A stretch of 64,000 bases of DNA from Mesorhizobium sp. CA14 (GTDB lineage: Bacteria; Pseudomonadota; Alphaproteobacteria; Rhizobiales; Rhizobiaceae), in contig NZ_JAIUHR010000024.1 in assembly GCF_020165195.1 (NCBI RefSeq), forward strand, positions 44,114 through 108,113, in the 5' to 3' direction. Below, piece by piece: positions 26,693 to 35,144 of this stretch. The position numbers and the translations under genes were made by a program. Position 1 is the first letter of the stretch. The number at the start of each line of letters is the position of its first letter. The notes beneath the pieces are model-generated. The model was not told the DNA's origin and ran no database searches. It worked only from the letters and a program-made list of their open reading frames with translations.

Positions 26693-27208
26693 TTACAGCC
26701 CGGTCAAACCGGCCAGCCAGTTCGCCGAGCGCTTCGCCGCGTCCACCGTTGCGCCAGCGGCGCGGCTAAGGTCGGTCTTGACCACGGCATAGCCGGCCTT
26801 GGTGCGGTAAAGCACCGCGCGGCCGCCATCGACCGACCTGTCGAAGGCGACCGGCTTTGCCGATTCCGTTTCGCTGGCGGTCACCGTTCCGCCGACCGGA
26901 GCGCTCGGGCGATGGTCGAGCTCGGGCGGCAGCGGGGCGATGGTTTCGACGACGCGGTTCCTGGGTTTCAGATCCGGCCTGGAGGCTTTGGCGGCAAGCT
27001 CCGAGGAAGAGGCCGAGCCCTTGACGCGGCAGATGCCCGAAACCAGCGGATAGTTGAAATTGCGCTGGTGCAGCATCTGGCTCTTCATCGCCGCTTCGCA
27101 GTCGGCGATCGTCGCCCATTTGGCCGGCGTTTCACCGATATATTCGCACAGCTTGGCGTCGCAGTCGCAGCCGACAATGGTCATGGCGACAAGGGCGGTC
27201 TTGATCAC
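26693..27208 (-). CDS. small exported or lipid-anchored protein, unknown
   Basis: 171 residues from a GTG at 27208: a short hydrophobic N-terminus with a lipobox-like MTIVGC, then a cysteine-containing domain (CDCDAKLCEYIGE, TIADCEAAM, GICRVKG), a Pro/Ser/Thr-rich linker and an amphipathic C-terminal helix. The cysteines suggest disulfides in the periplasm. An AGGGAC sequence precedes the start. I do not recognise the family; the frame extends 26 codons upstream without family support. Confidence 0.6.
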   Translation of the reverse strand: MIKTALVAMTIVGCDCDAKLCEYIGETPAKWATIADCEAAMKSQMLHQRNFNYPLVSGICRVKGSASSSELAAKASRPDLKPRNRVVETIAPLPPELDHRPSAPVGGTVTASETESAKPVAFDRSVDGGRAVLYRTKAGYAVVKTDLSRAAGATVDAAKRSANWLAGLTGL

Positions 27209-27503
27209 GGTCTTGTCCCTTCGAAATTGCCCCTCCCCACCCGGTTGCATCAATCCATGCCGAACAAGGCGGGATTTGGCCGCCATTGTGAAATGTGGAT
27301 GACGGGACGTTTCCGAAGCTTACTCAGCCGGCGACTGTGACCGAAATGCCTCAGTCCTCGGCGTAGACATGTTCCAATTGGCACCGGCCTTGGCGAACGC
27401 CGGCAGGACCAAGTGCGGCTTGCGCACGGTGCCGGCCAGCGCGGCACGGCACATGTCGGGTGGTGGCGGAATCATAGGCCTGACAGGAGGCGAAGCCGTC
27501 CTC
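27209..27503. other. gene-poor region, nothing convincing
   Basis: Short overlapping frames exist on both strands here, but none has a credible start, composition or recognisable domain. Confidence 0.45.
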
Positions 27504-27547
27504 AAAAAGACAGTCGGCGCTGGGATTTCTCCCAGCGCCTCCCTGTC
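27504..27547 (-). terminator. strong orphan terminator (minus strand)
   Basis: On the minus strand, GACAG, then the perfect ten-pair stem GGCGCTGGGA / TCCCAGCGCC around GAAA, then CTGTC closing an outer stem, then TTTTTG. It ends a transcript coming from 27.55-28.16 kb for which no convincing gene is present. Confidence 0.8.
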
Positions 27548-28165
27548 AGATCATGAACCAGTCAAGGCAGCAACTTCCGTAAAGTCGTCGCGCCAGGCCA
27601 GCCTTGATTTTGACGGTCCTGCCAGTCGCCACCCGAGGGCAGCGCCCGTTCCAGACCACGCCGATCTCCACCCTTGCGGGCTTCGCCCAGCGTGCCATCG
27701 AAGGTTTTTACCGGCCTTCATGGCAGCATCGGTCCGCCGTCGGCGTTGGCACGCTTTCCGCGGCACCCGTAGGTCTCGGCATCCGTCCCTCCAACAGGCG
27801 AGCCTGCTCTCGTTCTGGGCCGTACGGGCCTCAGGAAATCCGCCCTGCGCTTTTGCCTTTCGGCTGGGCGTTCGGTGGCCGCCTGAGATGGGTTGAATGT
27901 ACGCCGGGTAACGGGTTTGGGGAATGCCGGCGCGCCTGTGGATAGCGGGATTATCGGGGACCAGTGGCAAAAGCCCAGGAATCCGCCGGCCGAACCGCTT
28001 AGACAGCCTGTCCCGCTTTTCTGTGACCGCTCGACGTTGGAGCCTTGCTCCATCGCCCGGTCCGCGTTTCAATGTCGGCAAAAGAGTTTGGGCCGGCAAA
28101 AGACTTTGGATGCCCGCACAGGTGCCGCCGCACATTTTGCGCCACTTGCCTCGAGGGAGGTCGAC
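27548..28165 (-). ncRNA. possible untranslated transcript ending at the 27.5-kb terminator
   Basis: About 620 bases between the terminator and the divergent diacylglycerol-kinase-like gene. Frames are open in places on both strands, but translated products are Arg/Gly/Pro/Ser-rich and lack domains, and none has a good ribosome-binding site. I looked for the conserved blocks of RNase P RNA, tmRNA (tag beginning ANDN) and 4.5S RNA and did not find them. Listed only because a strong terminator implies transcription; a diverged short protein ending WRDDFTEVAALTGS just before the terminator is the alternative. Confidence 0.3.
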
Positions 28166-29104
28166 TTGAAAGTCGGAGTGGTTCTCAATCCGATAGCCGG
28201 AGGCGGCAGGCTCAAGCGGCATTGGGCGGAAGCGGCGGCGTTGCTCAAGACGAATTTCGGCGATTTCGATTTGCGTGAAACGCAGGCCGGCGGCGACGCC
28301 GAGCGGCTGGCGATCGATCTCGCCGCCGGCGGGTGTGACCTGGTGATCGCGGCAGGCGGCGACGGCACCGCCAGCGAGGTGGCCGACGGGCTGCTGCAGG
28401 CACGGCACGAAACTGGCAAGGAAACCGCGCTTGGGCTTCTGCCTTGTGGCGCCGGCATTGACTTCGCGCGCGGGCTAGGCCTGCCGCGCGGCATCGACGC
28501 CGCGGTCAAGAAAATCGCCGATGCTAAGAGCCGCAAGATCGACGCCGGCCGCATCTGCTACATCGACGACCACGGCGCGCTGGCCAGCCGCCACTTCATC
28601 AACATCGCCAGCCTCGGCCTGTCCGGTGCGACGGATCGCGCCGTCAATGCCGACAAGCGCAAGGGCAGGGTCCCGGTCAAGGCGCTGTTCTTCTGGCGCA
28701 CGGTCGTGGAGTTCCTCCGCTACCGCTTCCAGGACGTGAGGATCACCATCGACGACGGCGAACCGGTCGAGGCGCGCATGGCGCTGGTGGCGGTCGCCAA
28801 CGGAAAATTCTTCGGCGGCGGCATGATGATCGCGCCCGACGCCGAGCTCGCCGACGGCCAGTTCGACATCGTCATCCTGCGCGCCGCCGGCAAGCTTGGC
28901 TTGATCCGCGACCTCCGCCTGCTCTATGGCGGCCGGCATCGCAACCATCCGGCAATCACCATCCTGCGTGGCCGCAAGGTGCTGGTCGAGCCACTCGGCG
29001 ATGTCGAGAAGAACGGAGCGCTGGTCGACATAGACGGCGAGTCGCCGGGGCGGATTCCGGCCACGTTCGAGATCCTGCCCGGCGCGCTGACCTTGAGAGG
29101 TTGA
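28166..29104 (+). CDS. diacylglycerol/lipid kinase-like protein (DAGK catalytic domain)
   Basis: 312 residues: VGVVLNPIAGGGR at the start, the ATP-binding AAGGDGTASEVADGLL, LLPCGAGIDFARGLGLP (family has GTGNDFAR; here G-A-G-I-D), FFGGGMMIAPDAELADGQFD and a C-terminal VDIDGESPG. These are the marks of the soluble YegS/DgkB-like lipid kinases, which phosphorylate diacylglycerol or related lipids. Start is a TTG at 28166 preceded by GAGGGAGG, which is far better than the upstream frame. It is a single gene, divergent from the uncharacterised region at 27.5-28.2 kb. Confidence 0.87.
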   Translation: MKVGVVLNPIAGGGRLKRHWAEAAALLKTNFGDFDLRETQAGGDAERLAIDLAAGGCDLVIAAGGDGTASEVADGLLQARHETGKETALGLLPCGAGIDFARGLGLPRGIDAAVKKIADAKSRKIDAGRICYIDDHGALASRHFINIASLGLSGATDRAVNADKRKGRVPVKALFFWRTVVEFLRYRFQDVRITIDDGEPVEARMALVAVANGKFFGGGMMIAPDAELADGQFDIVILRAAGKLGLIRDLRLLYGGRHRNHPAITILRGRKVLVEPLGDVEKNGALVDIDGESPGRIPATFEILPGALTLRG

Positions 29105-29176
29105 ATCAACCGACTGAGGCTTTGATTCAGCCGGTATGGCCAGATGATTGAAATAACTGGCTAAATATTTGCCGGG

Positions 29177-30094
29177 CTATGGTTCGAGCCTGGCCGGAAA
29201 GCCCGGCGCGCGAAGCTCCGTGCCGACCGCGTCTTCCAAAAGCTTGACGATCTGGGTCGACCAGGCATCGCCGCCATAGGCGCGCTTGCCCTCCTCGAAG
29301 ATCGCGTTGACGCGTGTCGCCAGATCGAGCGGCGCGCCGAAATCCCTGGCCATGGCAAGCGCGAAGCCAAGGTCCTTCAGCGCAAGGTCCATGGTGAAGC
29401 CGATGTCGTAGGAGCCGTTGAGCACCAGCTGGCTTTCGGTCTCGTGAACGAAGCTGTTGCCGGAAGAGGCGACGATGGCGTGGTAGGCCTGGGCGAGGTC
29501 GAGGCCGCCCTGCTTCGCCAGCATCAACGCTTCGCCGGCGGTGACGAGATGGATGAAGGCGAGCATATTGGTGATGACTTTGATCACCGCGGCCGAGCCG
29601 ACCGGCCCCATCAGGAAGGATTTCGCGCACATCGCCTCGATGGCCGGCCGGTGGCGTTCGTAGAGCGCCGCGTCGCCGCCGACGAGCGCCGTGATCCGGC
29701 CCGCCGCCGCCAGATGCACGCCGCCGGTAACCGGACATTCGAGCGTCTCGATGCCCTTGGCGGAGGCGAGGGCAGCCAGCTGCAGGATCTCGTCACGGCC
29801 ATTGGTCGACATCTCGATCCAGGTGCCGCCCGCGGGCAGGCCCTGGAGCAATCCGTCGGGGCCGGCGAGCACTGTTTCGCTGACCTTCGGCGAGGGCAGG
29901 CAGGTGATTGCATTGCCGGCGCGTCTAGCGGCCTCGGCCGGGCTCGCCGCCGCCGTGGCGCCGAGCGCGACAAGGCGCTCGACCGCCGCCGCGTCACGGT
30001 CGAAGACGGTGACGGCAAAGCCGTTGCGCAGCAGGCTGGCGGCAAGGTTGCCACCAAGATTGCCAAGGCCGATGAAGGCGTAAGCGAGGGTCAC
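29177..30094 (-). CDS. NAD(P)-dependent beta-hydroxyacid dehydrogenase (HIBADH family)
   Basis: 305 residues: Rossmann start YAFIGLGNLGGNLAASLLRNG, FDRD acidic loop, the ECPVTGGVHLAAAGRITALVGG substrate signature, the GPVGSAAVIKVITNML helix with the catalytic Lys, and DLALKDLGFALAMA. The family oxidises 3-hydroxyisobutyrate, tartronate semialdehyde and similar acids. It starts with GTG overlapping the upstream gene's stop by four bases (GTGA), so it is the third gene of a coupled operon and probably oxidises a hydroxyacid made by its neighbours. Confidence 0.9.
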   Translation of the reverse strand: MTLAYAFIGLGNLGGNLAASLLRNGFAVTVFDRDAAAVERLVALGATAAASPAEAARRAGNAITCLPSPKVSETVLAGPDGLLQGLPAGGTWIEMSTNGRDEILQLAALASAKGIETLECPVTGGVHLAAAGRITALVGGDAALYERHRPAIEAMCAKSFLMGPVGSAAVIKVITNMLAFIHLVTAGEALMLAKQGGLDLAQAYHAIVASSGNSFVHETESQLVLNGSYDIGFTMDLALKDLGFALAMARDFGAPLDLATRVNAIFEEGKRAYGGDAWSTQIVKLLEDAVGTELRAPGFPARLEP

Positions 30095-31302
30095 GGCATC
30101 AGCGGCGTCTGCATCATCTGCAGATGCAGGTCCTTGCCGCTATAGGGATGGGCCTCGCAGACCTCTTCGTTGAGCTCGACGCCGAGGCCCGGCTCCTTCG
30201 AGGGGATGACATTGCCGTCCTGCCATTCGATCTTCTTCTTGAGCAGTTTTGCGTGGAAACCGTCCCACTGCTTGAGCGATTCCAGGATCAGGAAATTGGG
30301 CAGCGTCACAGCAAGCTGGATGTTGGCGGCGCCGACGATCGGGCCGCAGTAGCAGTGCGGCGCCACCTGGATGTGATAGGCCTCAGCCATGGCGGCGATC
30401 TTCTTGGTTTCGAGAATGCCGCCGGAGCGGCCGAGATCCGGCTGCAGGATGGTCGCGGCGCGGTTCTCGATGACGCGGGCGAACTCGAATTTCGTCGTCA
30501 GCCGCTCGCCGGTGGCGATCGGAATGGATGTGCCGCGGGCGACCTGCGCCATAACCTCGGGCATATCAGGCGGCACCGGTTCCTCGAACCACAGTGGATC
30601 GTAAGGCTCGATGGCGCGCGCCATGCGCAGCGCACCCGACGCGGTGAACTGGCCATGCGTGCCGAACAGGATGTCGGCCCTGGTGCCGACTGCTTCGCGG
30701 ATCGCTTTGACCATGCGCGCCGAAAGGTCGATGTCGATCAAGCGCGGTTGGTGGCCGTCATAGGCGGTGTAGGGGCCGGCCGGGTCGAGCTTCACGGCGT
30801 TAAACCCCTGCTCGACATATTCGAGCGCGCAGGCGGCAGCCATGTCGGGATCGTTGTAGACGTTCTTGCCGCGCGCGTCTTCCGAATGGACGCTGCCGGT
30901 GTGCGGGTAGAGGTAGGTGTAGGAACGCAGGGTTTCGTGGACCTGGCCGCCGAGCAGCTTGTAGACCGGCTTGCCGGCTTCCTTGCCGACAATGTCCCAG
31001 CAGGCCATTTCGAGCGCCGAGAAGCAGCCCATGCCGGAGACGTCGGGGCGCTGGGTGAAGCCGGAGGAATAGGCGCGGCGGAAGAAATTCTCGATGTCGT
31101 GCGGATCGCGGCCGACGAGATAGCGCTCGGCCATATCCTCGATCATCTTCGCGGTGACATGCGCGGAGAAGGTCGCGTTGTAGGCCTCGCCATAGCCGAC
31201 CACGCCGCCATCGGTGGTGAGCTTGACGAAGATGAAATATTTGCCGCCGATACCGGGCGGCGGGTTGCCGACAACCCAGGTCTTCACGTCGGTGATTTTC
31301 AT
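30091..31302 (-). CDS. mandelate racemase / enolase-superfamily sugar-acid dehydratase-like enzyme
   Basis: 403 residues. N-terminal capping domain (MKITDVKTWVVGNPPPG) followed by the barrel: GFNAVKLDP, FGTHGQFTASGALRMARAIE, WFEEPVPPD, ATGERLTTKFEF, QPDLGRSGGI and VAPHCYCGPI with the likely general base His. The three acidic metal ligands appear to be in the D, E and E positions of these motifs. The family dehydrates or epimerises sugar acids; mannonate- or galactonate-type dehydratases are nearest by feel, but the substrate is not assignable. ATGA overlap with the upstream GMC gene; GGAGG ribosome-binding site. Confidence 0.87.
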   Translation of the reverse strand: MKITDVKTWVVGNPPPGIGGKYFIFVKLTTDGGVVGYGEAYNATFSAHVTAKMIEDMAERYLVGRDPHDIENFFRRAYSSGFTQRPDVSGMGCFSALEMACWDIVGKEAGKPVYKLLGGQVHETLRSYTYLYPHTGSVHSEDARGKNVYNDPDMAAACALEYVEQGFNAVKLDPAGPYTAYDGHQPRLIDIDLSARMVKAIREAVGTRADILFGTHGQFTASGALRMARAIEPYDPLWFEEPVPPDMPEVMAQVARGTSIPIATGERLTTKFEFARVIENRAATILQPDLGRSGGILETKKIAAMAEAYHIQVAPHCYCGPIVGAANIQLAVTLPNFLILESLKQWDGFHAKLLKKKIEWQDGNVIPSKEPGLGVELNEEVCEAHPYSGKDLHLQMMQTPLMP

Positions 31303-32915
31303 TTGTGATCCTCCAGAACCAGGTCGGCGCCTTTCCATCCGGTCAGGATCGCGGCGGCGTTGGTGTTGCCCGTGATGTTGTCAGGGAAAATTGAAGCGTC
31401 GATGACGCGCAGACCGTCCAGCCCATGCACCCGAAGCCGCGGGTCGACGACGGCGCGCGCGGCGTCAGGTCCCATGCGGCAGGTCGAGACCGGGTGATAG
31501 ACGGTGCCGGAGCGTTTCCTGAAATCCTGGATCAGATCGGCGTCCGATTGGATCGACGGGCCGGGCAGCACCTCTTCCTCGATGATCTCGGCCATCGCAG
31601 GCATCGAGGCTATCTTGCGCACGAACTTCACCGCCGCCAGCATCTCGTCGACATCGGCATTGGTCGAATAGGCGTTGGGCGTGATCCTCGGATAGTCGCG
31701 CGGATCGTTCGAGCGGATCATGATCTCGCCGCGGCTCGACGGCCGGCAGTTGGACAAGCCGATCGAGAAGCCCGGCCAGGGGTCGGGCGTCAGGATCGGC
31801 CGTTCGCCGCTCTTCGGGATGACGGTCGAGAAGGCCTGGAAGTAGAGCTGCATGTTCGGCCGCGTCATCGACGGGTCGGTGCGGAAGAAGCCGCCGGCAT
31901 TGTTCATCGACAGCGACAGCGGACCGGAGCGCAGGAGGATGTATTGCATGCCGACCAGAAGCTTGCCCCACCATGGGCGCAGGATCTGGTTGAGCGTCGG
32001 CAGCTTGCCCTTGAAGGTGTAGTTGATGCCGACATGGTCCTGCAGATTGGCGCCGACATTGTCATTGGCGCGGACGACCGGGATACCGAGATTTCCGAGC
32101 AGCGTGGCAGGGCCGATGCCGGACAGCTGCAGCAGCTGCGGCGAGTTGATCGAGCCGCCGGACAGGATCACCTCGCGGCCCGCGCGTGCCGTCTTTTTCT
32201 GCCCGTTCTGCTCATATTCGACGCCGACGGCGCGCTTGCCCTCGAACAGGATCTTCGTCGCCAGGGCGCTGGTCTCGACACGGACATTGCCGCGTTTCAT
32301 CGCCGGCCGCAGGAAGGCGCGCGCGGCCGACATGCGGCGGCCGTTCTTCGTCGTGATCTGGTACACGCCGACGCCCTCCTGGGAGGCGCCGTTGAAGTCC
32401 GGATTGAGCGGCAGGCCGGCCTGCTCGGCGGCGGCAAGATAGCGCTTGGTCAGCGGATGCACCGCGTTCGTGCAGTCGGTGATGTGCAGCGGCCCGCCGA
32501 CGCCGCGCCACTGGTCGGCGCCCGCCGCATTGTCTTCCATCGCCTTGAAGGAGGACAGGAGGTCATCATAGGCCCAGCCGGGATTGCCTGCGGCGGCCCA
32601 GGCATCGAAATCCTCGCGCGCGCCGCGGATGAAGACCATGGCGTTGATCGAGCTCGATCCGCCGAGCAGCTTGCCGCGCGGCCAGTGGTCGGCATTGCCG
32701 CCGAGGCCGGGATCGGGCTCTGCCTTGTAGTTCCAGTTGACGGCCGGGTCGAAGAAGGTCTTGCCGTAGCCGAGCGGCATCTGGACGTAGAAGCGCCGGT
32801 CGGTTCCGCCGGCCTCCAGCACCAACACGGAGAAGCGGCCCGACGCCGACAATTTGTCGGCAACGACCGAGCCGGCCGAACCCGAGCCGACGACGATGAA
32901 ATCATAAGTCTGCAT
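31299..32915 (-). CDS. GMC-family FAD oxidoreductase (choline dehydrogenase-like)
   Basis: 538 residues: FAD motif DFIVVGSGSAGSVVADKLS, LEAGG, the GMC signature PRGKLLGGSSSINAMVFIRG, the second signature GSINSPQLLQLSGIGP and the C-terminal catalytic segment YHPVSTCRMG...DASIFPDNITGNTNAAA. Flavin-dependent alcohol or polyol oxidation is the family reaction. First gene of the coupled operon with the enolase-superfamily enzyme and the hydroxyacid dehydrogenase, so it probably oxidises the primary alcohol of a sugar or polyol. Start at 32915 (MQTYDF). Confidence 0.92.
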   Translation of the reverse strand: MQTYDFIVVGSGSAGSVVADKLSASGRFSVLVLEAGGTDRRFYVQMPLGYGKTFFDPAVNWNYKAEPDPGLGGNADHWPRGKLLGGSSSINAMVFIRGAREDFDAWAAAGNPGWAYDDLLSSFKAMEDNAAGADQWRGVGGPLHITDCTNAVHPLTKRYLAAAEQAGLPLNPDFNGASQEGVGVYQITTKNGRRMSAARAFLRPAMKRGNVRVETSALATKILFEGKRAVGVEYEQNGQKKTARAGREVILSGGSINSPQLLQLSGIGPATLLGNLGIPVVRANDNVGANLQDHVGINYTFKGKLPTLNQILRPWWGKLLVGMQYILLRSGPLSLSMNNAGGFFRTDPSMTRPNMQLYFQAFSTVIPKSGERPILTPDPWPGFSIGLSNCRPSSRGEIMIRSNDPRDYPRITPNAYSTNADVDEMLAAVKFVRKIASMPAMAEIIEEEVLPGPSIQSDADLIQDFRKRSGTVYHPVSTCRMGPDAARAVVDPRLRVHGLDGLRVIDASIFPDNITGNTNAAAILTGWKGADLVLEDHK

Positions 32916-33077
32916 GATAAGCGGGCGCGCTCCGAATCCGGCGCTTACCCTAGACATTGCCTGCTCGCCGCGTCGCCGGACCTTCCGGCATGGCTTGTGA
33001 AAAAAGCGACCGCGAACTTCGTTTGGGTTTCGGCTTGTGATCGCAGGTGGCCATTACACTGGAAAGGTGTCCGGCCG

Positions 33078-33638
33078 TCAATCAATGTTCTTGATATGAT
33101 AACGCATGATTGGGCGGGCCGGCATCCTGCGAGCCACGACTGAAAACCCGGCACGAGCGAAGGTGGAGGCGTACCCGCTACCGGAAGCGCTCGGCGATAT
33201 CTCGGCATCAAAAGGATAGGCTTCAAGCGCGGCGGCATTTGCGCGCCTTGCGATCTCTTGCGCCTCTTGGATTAGGCGGGATGTGATGCCCTGCCTGCGA
33301 TATCTTTTTCGCACATAGAGGCAAGACAAAGACCAGACCGGTGTATCATCCACACGCTTGAGCTGCCAAAGTCGATCGAGCCAGGTCACGGCATCTCGGG
33401 GTGTCACCTGGCACCATCCGACGGCAGCACCGCGATCAAAAGCAAGCACGCCTGGAGGTGGGCCTAGCTCGACGATCTGCCTGAACGCCGCCTTGTTCTT
33501 CTCGCCAGGTCTCTTCTTGTAAGAACTGCCGATCCGCCCGTACATGCACCAACAGCGACTGCACGCGGCGCTTTCGGAGAACAGATCTTCAATCGCAGGC
33601 CATAGATTGGGCGTCAGCGGACGAAAGGTGAACTCCAT
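33078..33638 (-). CDS. GNAT-family acetyltransferase with N-terminal Cys cluster
   Basis: 186 residues. N-terminal FSESAACSRCWCMYGRIGSSY supplies three closely spaced cysteines, then PPPGVLAFDRGAAVGWCQV, SLSCLYVRKRYRRQGITSRLIQEA with the acetyl-CoA-binding R/Q-x-x-G-x-x loop, and GSGYASTFARAGFSVVARR. Acetyl-CoA-dependent N-acetylation of an unknown amine is expected. GGAGG lies upstream of the ATG at 33638. Single gene. Confidence 0.83.
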   Translation of the reverse strand: MEFTFRPLTPNLWPAIEDLFSESAACSRCWCMYGRIGSSYKKRPGEKNKAAFRQIVELGPPPGVLAFDRGAAVGWCQVTPRDAVTWLDRLWQLKRVDDTPVWSLSCLYVRKRYRRQGITSRLIQEAQEIARRANAAALEAYPFDAEISPSASGSGYASTFARAGFSVVARRMPARPIMRYHIKNID

Positions 33639-33798
33639 TTCAGGTGCCTCCTCAATTCGCCGCATGTAATGTAGCGCTAAGCCTGCCGCTCTCCATCCCC
33701 TGGCGAATTTCACGCGATGCCTTCAACGACCGACGGCGCGTTGACGTGTCCGTACGGTGACGGTACGGGATCAGAACGATCGATCTCGGAGGAGTTGC

Positions 33799-34194
33799 AT
33801 GGTGCATTACGCGGACGGAAAACCTCTTGGCGATCTGACCTTGCGCACGCTCGCCATGCCGTCCGACGCCAATGCGGCCGGCGACATCTTCGGCGGCTGG
33901 GTGATGGCGCAGATGGACCTTGCCTGCGGCATCCGCGCCGCCGAGCGCGCCAAGGGTCGAGTGGTCACTGCCGCGGTCAAAGAGATGTCCTTCGCCAAGC
34001 CGATGAAGATCGGCGACACGCTTTGCATCTACACCCATGTCGAGCGCGTCGGCCGCACCTCGATGGTGCTCAAGGTCGAAGCCTGGGCGCAGCGCTACCT
34101 TTCCGACCTCATGGAGAAGGTCACCCATGCCGATTTCGTCATGGTGGCGCTCGACGGCGAAGGCAAGCCGAAGCCGGTTCCGGCCGAGAACTGA
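33799..34194 (+). CDS. acyl-CoA thioesterase (YciA/hotdog family)
   Basis: 131 residues of the hotdog fold: LTLRTLAMPSDANAAGDIFGGWVMAQMD, where the Asn/Gly/Asp cluster forms the active site, then VVTAAVKEMSFAKPMKIGD and a C-terminal THADFVMVALD. The family hydrolyses medium/long acyl-CoA in the cytoplasm. ATG at 33799 has GGAGGA. A longer frame upstream is not family-like. Confidence 0.9.
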   Translation: MVHYADGKPLGDLTLRTLAMPSDANAAGDIFGGWVMAQMDLACGIRAAERAKGRVVTAAVKEMSFAKPMKIGDTLCIYTHVERVGRTSMVLKVEAWAQRYLSDLMEKVTHADFVMVALDGEGKPKPVPAEN

Positions 34195-34311
34195 CAGGCC
34201 CTGATTCTCCTCCAGACCTGCCGTTTTGTAACAACATCCGCGCGGGAGATGCGCTTCGCGACATCCAATGGTTGCCATCGCGCCCCACTTTGAGGGCGCG
34301 AGGGGAAAACA

Positions 34312-34515
34312 ATGCGTCAACACATGCTGAACGGCTGGCTCGTGGCAGCCCTTATTGCTCTGGTCTGCCTGCTCGGCATAACGGCCTACATGGAAGTCAG
34401 CAAAGACCTTCCACGCGTCGCCTGCATGCGAGGCCCGAAGGCGATCGACAAGAAGGCTGCGCAGGCGGAGAATTGCTCGACGACGTGCTGCGACAGCACC
34501 ATCCCGAGCGCCTGA
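34312..34515 (+). CDS. small single-pass membrane protein, unknown
   Basis: 67 residues: MRQHMLNGWL, a single transmembrane segment LVAALIALVCLLGITAYM, and a short soluble tail with four cysteines (VACMRG, ENCSTTCCDS). An AGGGGAA box lies just upstream of the ATG, and the composition is protein-like. No homologue recognised; the CC-containing tail could bind metal or form disulfides. Confidence 0.5.
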   Translation: MRQHMLNGWLVAALIALVCLLGITAYMEVSKDLPRVACMRGPKAIDKKAAQAENCSTTCCDSTIPSA

Positions 34516-34685
34516 TCGCTGGCTGGTTAAAGACAGCCATCCTTGTCGAGGCGGTTGCGCGGAGACGCCGGCGAGGATCGCTGCGACGCAGCAGCAGATC
34601 CGATCAAAGCCATAGGAAGGACGGGCCCTGCGCCCAGCCGCATGGCTCATCCAATGGTTCAGAAATCCTTGAACTTCAAGGGTTT

Positions 34686-35054
34686 TCAGGCCTGCTGGCC
34701 GTCGAATCTCGCGCGCGCTTCGCGGACCCGATTGGTGTTTTTGCGGGCCCATTCGCCGAGCGCGCCGACCGGCACGAGCAGCTCGTGGCCGAGCTCGGTC
34801 AGCTCGTAATCGACACGTGGCGGAATGGTCGGAAACACTTTGCGGGTGACGAAGCCGTCGCGCTCCAGGCCGCGCAAGGTGGTGGTCAGCATCTTCTGCG
34901 AAATGCCGCCGACGGCGGCGCGCAATTCGTTGAAGCGCATCGCACCGCCGCCGAGCTTGCCGACGACGAGCACGGTCCATTTGTCGCCGACCCGTTGCAG
35001 GATTTCCGACACCGCCCGGCAGTCCTCGGTGTTGTGCGGGTGCCTCAGTAACAA
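34686..35054 (-). CDS. HxlR-family transcriptional regulator
   Basis: 122 residues of winged helix: EDCRAVSEILQRVGDKWTVLVVGKL at the start (the DCxxxxxLxxIGGKW pattern), RFNELRAAVGGISQKMLTTTLRGLERDGFV as the helix-turn-helix and PPRVDYELTELGHEL as the wing. The start is a TTG at 35054 with GGAGG upstream. It is divergent from the FMN-reductase gene with a shared 90-base regulatory region containing a palindrome, the standard arrangement for redox- or electrophile-sensing HxlR/QorR-type regulators. It has only the single conserved cysteine near the N-terminus. Confidence 0.9.
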   Translation of the reverse strand: MLLRHPHNTEDCRAVSEILQRVGDKWTVLVVGKLGGGAMRFNELRAAVGGISQKMLTTTLRGLERDGFVTRKVFPTIPPRVDYELTELGHELLVPVGALGEWARKNTNRVREARARFDGQQA

Positions 35055-35101
35055 AAACGTGCCTCCTTGCGCGCCGATTTGTCAGTATCACATATAGCGC
35101 C

Positions 35102-35118
35102 GGTATCCAAACGATACC
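35102..35118. promoter_or_regulatory. candidate HxlR operator
   Basis: Perfect inverted repeat GGTATC-N5-GATACC (35102-35107 / 35113-35118), between the divergent HxlR and FMN-reductase genes, 27 bases upstream of the reductase start. HxlR/YodB-type regulators bind sites of this size. Confidence 0.6.
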
Positions 35119-35144
35119 AGAAATTCCCGCAAGGAGAGCCCCTT

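Noticed and set aside
27548..28165. RNase P RNA, tmRNA or 4.5S RNA
   Set aside because: The conserved core blocks of each (RNase P GAGGAAAGTCC, ANDN tag codons of alphaproteobacterial tmRNA, GGAAGGAAGCAGC of 4.5S RNA) are absent.
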